Shown here piece after piece: positions 1 through 4,592 of a DNA stretch of 5,779 nucleotides. The stretch is from Nitrososphaerales archaeon. GTDB lineage: Archaea; Thermoproteota; Nitrososphaeria; Nitrososphaerales; CADDZS01. The stretch spans positions 1 through 5,779 of the forward strand of contig JASHXQ010000193.1 in assembly GCA_030043455.1 (NCBI GenBank), read 5' to 3'. The notes under the pieces are model-generated. The model searched no databases. It saw nothing but the letters and a program-made list of their open reading frames with translations, and was not told the DNA's origin. Made by a program: the position numbers and the translations under genes. How positions within the stretch are numbered: the first letter of the stretch is position 1; the number at the start of each line of letters is the position of its first letter.

Positions 1-500
1 TTTTGCTCGTAATTGCCAGAGTACCCCATCATCTTCAAAGTCTGGAGCATCTCCTGTTCCAAATCGTCGAGAGCGATCCGGCACAGATCGAGAAACTTTT
101 CTCTTGGAGTGGTCTTTATGCTAACCTTGTATTTTTTCTCGGTGTAAATCTCCACGGGCAGACCGTTACGGTCAATCCCGATTGGGAACAGCACCTCGAA
201 ACCCCTCATGCGGGCTGACCGTGCAATCATGTCGATCTGCGCATAGTGTGACGCACCGCCCACGTGCCAGGGTCTGCCCGACGGATAGGGTGGAGGAGTG
301 TCCATGACGAAAAGCGGTTTTGATGAATCAACATTGAACCTGCCCAGCAATCCCTCCCTTTCCCACTTGGTAAAGGTCGCCGGTTCGAGAGATTTGTCCC
401 AGGACTTTACTTCCGCGAGAGGGTTCTGAAAACCCTCTTCCCCCGGAAGAGCTACGGGGCGATAGGGCTGAGATTTTTCCACTTGTTTCTGTTCGCTCAT
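1..500 (-). CDS. valS: Valyl-tRNA synthetase, N-terminal part (cut by left edge)
   Basis: Class I aminoacyl-tRNA synthetase that charges tRNA-Val with valine in the cytoplasm. Only the first 166 residues lie in the window; the full enzyme is usually about 800-900 residues. I see a variable N-terminal extension (1-40), then the start of the Rossmann catalytic domain with the ATP-binding signature TPPPYPSGRPWHVGG at 68-82, where HVGG replaces the textbook HIGH. GIDRNGLPVE at 108-117 is the usual conserved block after it. The PYPSGRPWH form matches what I remember of Sulfolobus-type archaeal ValS rather than bacterial or haloarchaeal enzymes. The start is the ATG at 498-500; only weak Shine-Dalgarno-like bases (CCAGG) precede it. 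It begins 25 nt after the aRF1 stop on the same strand, so the two are probably co-transcribed. The KMSKS loop, editing domain and anticodon-binding domain lie outside the window. An Ile or Leu enzyme is less likely given this signature. Confidence 0.9.
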   Translation of the reverse strand, partial: MSEQKQVEKSQPYRPVALPGEEGFQNPLAEVKSWDKSLEPATFTKWEREGLLGRFNVDSSKPLFVMDTPPPYPSGRPWHVGGASHYAQIDMIARSARMRGFEVLFPIGIDRNGLPVEIYTEKKYKVSIKTTPREKFLDLCRIALDDLEQEMLQTLKMMGYSGNYEQ

Positions 501-525
501 CTTGCCTGGTTCCAGTTTTGATGGA

Positions 526-1743
526 CTATACGCGATAGCGGAGGATGGCAGAGACACCTCCAAAATTCTTCAACATTGCTCCTCCCTCGGTTTTAGAAGA
601 GATCACTTCTACCTTTGCACCGGAATCTACGGCAGCGTCTGCGAAGTAATCCACGAGGTCCCTCTCTGTAATTTCCACCTCGTTGGATCCGCACTTGGGG
701 CAAGTGAGTAGCGCCTGTTTCCCATTTACAATCTGCGCGCGCGTCACAAATTTCTCGGTCACGTTCCCACAGTTTCTGCACGTAGCCTTAAGGTAGATTA
801 TGTCTGCGTCCTCGTTGATGATGATCGTGTCCACGGCCGATCGTTTTAGGGCGTTAAGGATATCCTGGACACCGTAGATCGCGAGCCCGGAATCGGAATT
901 GATTTCACGGAAGAAATTGTCGACAAGTTTCTTCTCCTCGACGACGCGAACGCTTTCAAGTAGCTTCTCAGATCTGCCGATGGTTTCCCTCACTCCTTCC
1001 CTGCCAGCGTATCCGGTGTCCAAGACACCGACGATTGCATTCTGCAAACGATAGTCCAGATACCCATCCTTCACGAACTCGTCCTTGGTGGGACCAGGGC
1101 CACTCACGATCAACCCCTTCACGGGCTGAGACTCGAGGAATGATTTCTTGACGTGGTCTGCAAGCCGATTGAAGTAGTCGGTGAGTTCCATCTCCCGGAG
1201 ACGCTCATAACGCCTCGCCGATTGACCGCCCTTGCGAGTCTTTCCAGAAACCCCGGAAGTAATCGTGTCGACGACATCCCAAGAATCCCCCGAAACGATT
1301 CCCAAGCCTGCTTCGGTTGCATCCATCGCGAGCACCCCGATGATGTTCTGTTCCCTCAGCATTTCCCGAAGGGGATCCAGATGGAAGTGGTCGTCGCACC
1401 GATAGAGGTAAACAGAGACGGGTTTCTGTGGCAACACCTCGAACAGCTCGATGGTTTCATTGCCTGGACCACCGGGGCCGGGAATGGCCCCGCAGAAGAT
1501 TACGATGCCGTTCTCAGGGGTCTGCTTGTACAGCCTCAATCTGGCCATGGTCTTGGTTAGGGCGTCCTGCACGTGGTTGCGGGTGGTGTCAGACTTTATG
1601 TTGGAGGCAGTACCGCTCTCCTCTCGAAGCGCGGCGATTGCTTCGTGAACCGGTTTCTTGGGAGGCAAATAGAGACTGACCAGTTCTGTCCCCCTGCCCG
1701 TCTTCGTCGAGAGATCCGCCAGTAGCTTGCGAATTCGATAAAT
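526..1743 (-). CDS. prf1: Peptide chain release factor aRF1 (eRF1 family)
   Basis: Recognises all three stop codons in the ribosomal A site and triggers release of the finished protein. Numbering from the ATT at 1743 gives 405 residues. Domain 1 carries GRGTELVSLY (16-25) and the stop-decoding NIKS motif (48-51). Domain 2 carries the catalytic GGQ (172-174, within KGGQSARRYER). The C-terminal domain has a Cys4 zinc-ribbon pattern (322, 325, 348, 351), then the usual FGGVSAILRY end. All key residues are present. The start is unresolved: the frame is open up to a TAG at 1810-1812 but has no ATG, GTG or TTG before the TTG at 1668, which lies inside the conserved N-domain and would delete about 25 needed residues. 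An ATG at 1775-1773 (GTG just before it) is in the wrong frame; one extra A in the run at 1760-1762 would join it, giving about 416 residues, the normal family length. I end the feature at the first plausible residue of the conserved domain. It probably heads an operon with valS. Confidence 0.93.
   Translation of the reverse strand: MYRIRKLLADLSTKTGRGTELVSLYLPPKKPVHEAIAALREESGTASNIKSDTTRNHVQDALTKTMARLRLYKQTPENGIVIFCGAIPGPGGPGNETIELFEVLPQKPVSVYLYRCDDHFHLDPLREMLREQNIIGVLAMDATEAGLGIVSGDSWDVVDTITSGVSGKTRKGGQSARRYERLREMELTDYFNRLADHVKKSFLESQPVKGLIVSGPGPTKDEFVKDGYLDYRLQNAIVGVLDTGYAGREGVRETIGRSEKLLESVRVVEEKKLVDNFFREINSDSGLAIYGVQDILNALKRSAVDTIIINEDADIIYLKATCRNCGNVTEKFVTRAQIVNGKQALLTCPKCGSNEVEITERDLVDYFADAAVDSGAKVEVISSKTEGGAMLKNFGGVSAILRYRV
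691..780 (-). other. Zinc-ribbon segment of aRF1
   Basis: Two CxxC pairs (CRNC and CPKC) 22 residues apart lie in the C-terminal domain of the release factor. This is the pattern of a structural zinc-binding minidomain seen in many archaeal aRF1 proteins. Metal binding is inferred from the spacing only. Confidence 0.7.
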
Positions 1744-1797
1744 CGCTACGGAATCATACTTTCGTCCGTTACCATCACTAGGCAGTAGAAAGACACC

Positions 1798-1889
1798 CCG
1801 GAGAAGAAGCTAGTCAGCTGACGCTAGCCGCAGCTAGCTTAGAAGAATCAAAAAGTTCGCTTAGAAAGTTCAAAATTCTTCTTCTCCGG
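1798..1889. repeat. Perfect 12-bp inverted repeat enclosing 68 bp
   Basis: CCGGAGAAGAAG (1798-1809) and its exact reverse complement CTTCTTCTCCGG (1878-1889) bracket 68 bp. Inside are the 10-bp palindrome GTCAGCTGAC (1813-1822), the 8-bp palindrome AGCTAGCT (1832-1839) and three copies of GCTAG (1809, 1823, 1833). It could be a regulator-binding site, the closing stem of a roughly 92-nt RNA, or the ends of a tiny inserted element; no flanking target duplication is visible. The repeat is seen directly; its function is unknown. Confidence 0.75.
1838..1875. repeat. Tandem direct repeat CTTAGAA-N3-TCAAAA, 22-bp period
   Basis: Two copies of CTTAGAA-N3-TCAAAA occur at 1838-1853 and 1860-1875, exactly 22 bp apart, about two helical turns. 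AAAGTTC also recurs within them (1852-1858 and 1865-1871). Such spacing is typical of side-by-side protein binding on one face of DNA, but that use is inferred. Confidence 0.5.
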
Positions 1890-1907
1890 AGTTTAGGTCA
1901 ATCTATC

Positions 1908-1916
1908 CTTAAAAAC
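1908..1916 (+). promoter_or_regulatory. TATA-like box for the HAD gene
   Basis: CTTAAAAAC is an AT-rich element in an otherwise mixed sequence. Archaeal transcription starts about 25 nt downstream of the TATA box, which would place it near 1936-1940 and give a leader of about 15 nt before the TTG at 1953. Inferred from position and composition only. Confidence 0.4.
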
Positions 1917-1952
1917 GCACCGCCTGAAGCTGGAGGAGCTGTCAAGGAATCT

Positions 1953-2654
1953 TTGTGGCTTTTCTTTGATATCGGCGAGACCCTCCTCTCCGAAAATAGT
2001 TTTCACACTGCGCGAAATGATGGTCTTTTTCTAATTCTAAAAGCCCGGAAAAAAGGGCTGACCCGAGCTGCCTTCGACGCCGCTCACAGGCGGGCGATCC
2101 TCTCGCGACCAGGTGGTGAGGCTTCCCGCGTTAGGGCTATCGCCCGGGAGGTGGTGGGGCCGGCGGAGTATTACCAAGCAGTGCAGGAATATTATGAGAA
2201 GGTCGGAAATTCGTTGGTGAAGATCTTCGAGAAGGATCCCAACAAAATGTTTCGACCCTACCCAGAGGTAAACAGAGTGCTCTCTACTCTCTCCTCTCGG
2301 CATTCCCTTGCGGTCATTGCTAATCAGCACCGAAGCGTCAGGGAGCATCTGGAAAAAACGTGGGGCATCGCGAAATACTTCAAGTTCATGATCCTCTCGG
2401 AGGAAGTGGGATTCAGGAAGCCCGATCGGGAGATCTTCCTCCTTGCTCTGGATAAAGCACGAGTCGACGATCCTTCGGAAACTTGGATGATCGGTGACCG
2501 GGTGGACACCGACGTCGGGCCTTCGAGGTCCCTCGGGATGAAGGCCGTGAGGGTGCTCCACGACTCGGAAACGTCAATCATCCCCTCGGTGTCGGAGGTT
2601 GAAATTCCAAACTTTCAATTCAAAAATCTGACTCCGCTAACCAACCTATTTTGA
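1953..2654 (+). CDS. HAD-superfamily hydrolase (HAD-IA/phosphatase-like)
   Basis: A cytoplasmic Rossmann-like hydrolase, 233 residues, a normal size for subfamily IA enzymes. Most relatives are phosphatases acting on small phosphate esters through an aspartyl-phosphate intermediate. Motif I is at 6-10 (DIGET): the nucleophile Asp6 is present, but the usual second Asp at position 8 is Gly. Motif II is at 120-124 (AVIAN), with Ala where Ser or Thr is usual. Motif III is Lys156 (GFRKPD). Motif IV is GDRVDTDV at 181-188, with Asp182 and Asp187 for metal. Residues 15-110 would form the helical cap. The TTG at 1953 is chosen because it directly precedes the first beta strand and follows AAGGA (1944-1948); a stronger GGAGGAG (1932-1938) lies 14 nt upstream. 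No ATG or GTG lies in frame upstream. The substrate cannot be told. It is a single gene, divergent from aRF1 and overlapping the next gene tail to tail. Confidence 0.85.
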   Translation: MWLFFDIGETLLSENSFHTARNDGLFLILKARKKGLTRAAFDAAHRRAILSRPGGEASRVRAIAREVVGPAEYYQAVQEYYEKVGNSLVKIFEKDPNKMFRPYPEVNRVLSTLSSRHSLAVIANQHRSVREHLEKTWGIAKYFKFMILSEEVGFRKPDREIFLLALDKARVDDPSETWMIGDRVDTDVGPSRSLGMKAVRVLHDSETSIIPSVSEVEIPNFQFKNLTPLTNLF

Positions 2655-3305
2655 AGAGCCGCAATACGTGCCTACATAATCGCGCGTCTTCTTCTCGGCA
2701 GCCGTCAGATTTTCAGGGGAAATTCCCGGGACCCCACACATCATAAACAAAACTTCTCGGCTAGCTTCGGTGACCTTGCTTTCGTCGGCATCCCGGTAGG
2801 GATAAACGGCAACCAATTTCTTCGAAGAAAAATCTTCAATCACCACCTCGACGCCGGTCAAACTTATGGGGGAGCTCATGCCGATGCCGGCAAACGATTC
2901 TCCTTTGCTCGCGGTCCTCATGAAGAGTCTGAATTGATCTACTTTGGATCGGTCAAAGGCTGCGACGGAGACCATCGTTTCGGCGGAAGCGAGGTTGTAG
3001 GAATCTACGAGGGTATTGATGTTCGGAAGATCTCTGCCTCCGATAATTCTGCGCAGCAGAGCTTCACCCGCAGGTCGGGTCTTCGTTGGGTCGATCCCGA
3101 CGTTCCAGTAGAAATCACGGTACGCTCTAATCACCGGAAGATCTCGAACCGCATCCAAGGAAATCACACTCCTTCGGATTTCTTCCTGCTTGGATTTTTT
3201 GAAGGTCTCCAGCTCATCAGAGTTCCTTCGAATCTGCACCGGCAAACTGAATTCCAATACGCCTAAACCAGGATATCTTTCGAGAAGTGACCGTTGTATC
3301 TCCAA
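2646..3305 (-). CDS. Free-standing B3/B4-domain protein (PheRS beta-like, COG3382 type)
   Basis: A 219-residue protein resembling the B3/B4 domain of the phenylalanyl-tRNA synthetase beta chain, here without the rest of the enzyme. In PheRS that domain hydrolyses tRNA-Phe wrongly charged with tyrosine. Stand-alone versions are widespread in archaea and bacteria and are mostly uncharacterised, so a tRNA- or amino-acid-related role is inference. Family features are GIDPTKTRPAGEALLRRI at 70-87, LPNINTLVDSYNLAS at 93-107, GESFAGIG at 135-142 and YPYRDADESKVT at 168-179. No signal peptide or membrane segment is seen. The frame opens only just upstream (stop at 3315-3317), and TTG at 3305 is the only usual start. 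GGGAGG (3326-3321) lies 15 nt before it, an unusually long spacing. The gene starts 30 nt after the dpo4 stop on the same strand, so it is likely the second gene of that operon. Confidence 0.82.
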   Translation of the reverse strand: MEIQRSLLERYPGLGVLEFSLPVQIRRNSDELETFKKSKQEEIRRSVISLDAVRDLPVIRAYRDFYWNVGIDPTKTRPAGEALLRRIIGGRDLPNINTLVDSYNLASAETMVSVAAFDRSKVDQFRLFMRTASKGESFAGIGMSSPISLTGVEVVIEDFSSKKLVAVYPYRDADESKVTEASREVLFMMCGVPGISPENLTAAEKKTRDYVGTYCGSSK

Positions 3306-3320
3306 GGGGATTTTCTACTG

Positions 3321-3326
3321 CCTCCC
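3321..3326 (-). promoter_or_regulatory. Shine-Dalgarno-like GGGAGG before the B3/B4 gene
   Basis: GGGAGG on the minus strand lies between the dpo4 stop and the TTG at 3305. The 15-nt gap to that TTG is longer than the usual 5-10 nt. The nearest in-frame alternative at normal spacing would be an ATC at 3311, which is not a usual start, so the TTG is kept. Confidence 0.45.
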
Positions 3327-3335
3327 ACAAGGAGT

Positions 3336-4472
3336 CTAGCCGGTGGTCCCCCAGTCCATGAGTGTTTTTTGATCTTCCTCTTTTTTCTTCAGGCTGGAAA
3401 CCCGCACTCCGATCAAACGGACCTTGCGTTCGGAGTCGTAGAACTCTGAAAGCATTTTCTCGCACTCCCGGAGAAGTATTTCGAGCGAAACCGTGGGAGC
3501 ACTGAGGGATTTGGAGCGGGTGTGGGTTTGGAAGCCCGTAAAGCGGATTTTTATTCCAATGTTCCGAAAAAGATAGTGCTCAGATTCGACCCGAGAGAAA
3601 ACGTCCTTCGCCACCTCCTCCATGACTTCCTTTATCCTGGAATAGTCGCCTTCGTCTTCCATAAACGTGGTTTCGCTGGAGATTGACACCGGATCCCAGC
3701 TTTCTACCACCTCACTCTCATCAATACCGTCTGCCACGTTCAAAAGCCAGACAGCAGATCTCCCGAAAGCGTCCTTCAGATCATCCATTGGCACCTTGCG
3801 CAACTGCTCTATGGTTTCTACATGGAATTTCTCGCTCAAGGTTTTCTGAGTCACCTTTCCCACGCCAGGGATTTTGGATACCGGTAATTTTCCGAGAAAA
3901 TCTACCACTTCTTTGGGCTTTACAAGCGTCAGTCCATCCGGCTTGTTCATGTCTGTCGCAATTTTTGCGACAACCTTGGACTCGGCGACACCCACCGAAC
4001 ACGTGATTCCCTGATTGTCGCGTACTGCTTTCTTGATTTCACTGGCAAGTCTTCGAATGGCGTCTTCCTCCGACAGCCCCAGATCTCCCGAGAGCTGGCT
4101 CAATCGCGCACCGACATCCAGGTACGCCTCATCTATGCTCACCTGCTCCGTGAGATCTGCAAAATTTCTCAACAGCTGCATCACTTTTCCAGAGACCTGT
4201 CCGTAGAATTCAAAGTCAGGACGGACATAGTGCGCCTGCGGGGAAAGATCCCACGCGCGGGAAATCGGCATACCCGACTTGAGGCCCTGTTTCTTTGCGA
4301 TGTAGTTGCACGCCAGAACGACTCCGCGTCCCTTCCCCTCCCTTGGGTCAGCTCCCACGACAAACGGTTCTGTCTTCATTTCCGGGTGACGGCTGAGCTC
4401 GCAGGAAGCATAGAAAGAATCCATGTCAACGTGGAAAATGGTGCGAGAGAATTCCCGCGGAGGCGAGCTCAA
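3336..4472 (-). CDS. dinB: Y-family translesion DNA polymerase (Dpo4/DinB, Pol IV)
   Basis: Copies damaged DNA templates that stall replicative polymerases, with low fidelity. It has 378 residues, close to the family norm (about 350). The palm holds HVDMDSFYASCE (14-25) with catalytic Asp16 and steric-gate Tyr21, and SIDEAYLD (112-119) with catalytic Asp114 and Glu115; all are intact. The fingers fall in between. The thumb contains the helix-hairpin-helix motif KIPGVGKVTQKTL, and the little finger follows (about 245-355). The tail QKTLMDW (368-374) resembles a shortened PCNA-interacting peptide. TTG at 4472 is the only usual start: the frame opens at a stop at 4491-4493 and contains no ATG or GTG before the catalytic motif. 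No Shine-Dalgarno sequence is visible, which fits a short leader. It is followed 30 nt later by the B3/B4 gene and diverges from the UPF0182-like gene. Confidence 0.95.
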   Translation of the reverse strand: MSSPPREFSRTIFHVDMDSFYASCELSRHPEMKTEPFVVGADPREGKGRGVVLACNYIAKKQGLKSGMPISRAWDLSPQAHYVRPDFEFYGQVSGKVMQLLRNFADLTEQVSIDEAYLDVGARLSQLSGDLGLSEEDAIRRLASEIKKAVRDNQGITCSVGVAESKVVAKIATDMNKPDGLTLVKPKEVVDFLGKLPVSKIPGVGKVTQKTLSEKFHVETIEQLRKVPMDDLKDAFGRSAVWLLNVADGIDESEVVESWDPVSISSETTFMEDEGDYSRIKEVMEEVAKDVFSRVESEHYLFRNIGIKIRFTGFQTHTRSKSLSAPTVSLEILLRECEKMLSEFYDSERKVRLIGVRVSSLKKKEEDQKTLMDWGTTG

Positions 4473-4504
4473 GATTTTACAGATGAATAGTCAAAAAAGG
4501 ATCG

Positions 4505-4526
4505 GAAAATAAAAGTCTCTATTTTC
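4505..4526 (-). promoter_or_regulatory. dinB TATA-like region within a 7-bp dyad
   Basis: GAAAATA (4505-4511) and TATTTTC (4520-4526) form a perfect 7-bp inverted repeat around an 8-nt spacer. Read on the minus strand, the element CTTTTATTTTCC (4516-4505) is TATA-like and centred about 38 nt before the dinB TTG, implying a leader of roughly 12 nt. The dyad could be an operator over the promoter; AT-rich sequence makes a chance match possible. Confidence 0.4.
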
Positions 4527-4541
4527 GCAGTGAATCTGGCA

Positions 4542-4561
4542 TTCGGTTTAAAAGCACCGAA
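4542..4561 (+). promoter_or_regulatory. TATA-like box of the UPF0182-like gene inside a TTCGGT/ACCGAA dyad
   Basis: TTTAAAA (4547-4553) lies about 43 nt before the TTG at 4593, a reasonable place for a TATA box with a start near 4575-4577. It is embraced by TTCGGT (4542-4547) and ACCGAA (4556-4561), a perfect 6-bp inverted repeat with an 8-nt spacer. A protein bound there would block TATA recognition; this is inference. Confidence 0.45.
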
Positions 4562-4566
4562 AACAG

Positions 4567-4583
4567 GGTTTGGATTTCAAACC
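4567..4583 (+). repeat. Inverted repeat GGTTTG-N5-CAAACC at the predicted transcription start
   Basis: A perfect 6-bp dyad (4567-4572 and 4578-4583) with loop GATTT, roughly extendable to CAGG/CCTG-like flanks with a bulge. Its centre falls at about 4575, where transcription from the TTTAAAA box would begin. It may be an operator; a full RNA hairpin is less likely because the transcript would start inside it. Confidence 0.4.
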
Positions 4584-4592
4584 TGATTAATT

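Larger units (their letters stand above)
1776..1952. promoter_or_regulatory. Divergent intergenic region between aRF1 and the HAD gene
   Basis: About 177 bp without a gene, from which aRF1 (leftward) and the HAD hydrolase (rightward) diverge. It holds a perfect 12-bp inverted repeat, smaller palindromes, a 22-bp-period direct repeat and a TATA-like box facing right; these are listed separately. For the leftward aRF1 transcript I find no convincing TATA box at the usual distance. The nearest AT-rich stretch (about 1848-1880) would give a leader of 50 nt or more. No tRNA-like B box and no C/D-box pair could be recognised. Confidence 0.6.
4473..4592. promoter_or_regulatory. Divergent promoter region between dinB and the UPF0182-like gene
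   Basis: A 120-bp AT-richer spacer with no gene. It contains TATA-like elements facing both ways and three short dyads, listed separately. Both genes begin with TTG, and neither shows a clear Shine-Dalgarno sequence. Confidence 0.6.

Noticed and set aside
3..218. 71-residue plus-strand frame at the left edge
   Set aside because: Antisense to the conserved ValS catalytic segment and without recognisable features.
1153..1560. 135-residue plus-strand open frame inside aRF1
   Set aside because: Lies antisense within a clear aRF1 gene, shows no recognisable domain and has no promoter or ribosome-binding context.
526..1668. aRF1 starting at the TTG at 1668
   Set aside because: This would remove the conserved RKLLADL...GRGTELVSLY segment that is plainly encoded upstream in the same frame.
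1798..1889. Small insertion element (MITE) with 12-bp ends
   Set aside because: Flanking bases show no target-site duplication and only one copy is visible here, so I kept it only as an alternative reading.
1798..1890. tRNA or C/D-box RNA in the repeat region
   Set aside because: A GTTCAAAATTC stretch loosely resembles a T-loop, but the T-stem does not pair, no D-arm is seen and no RUGAUGA/CUGA box pair is present.
2037..2561. 174-residue minus-strand open frame opposite the HAD gene
   Set aside because: Antisense to a gene with all HAD motifs in order; its composition (rich in His, Arg and Pro) looks like a shadow frame.
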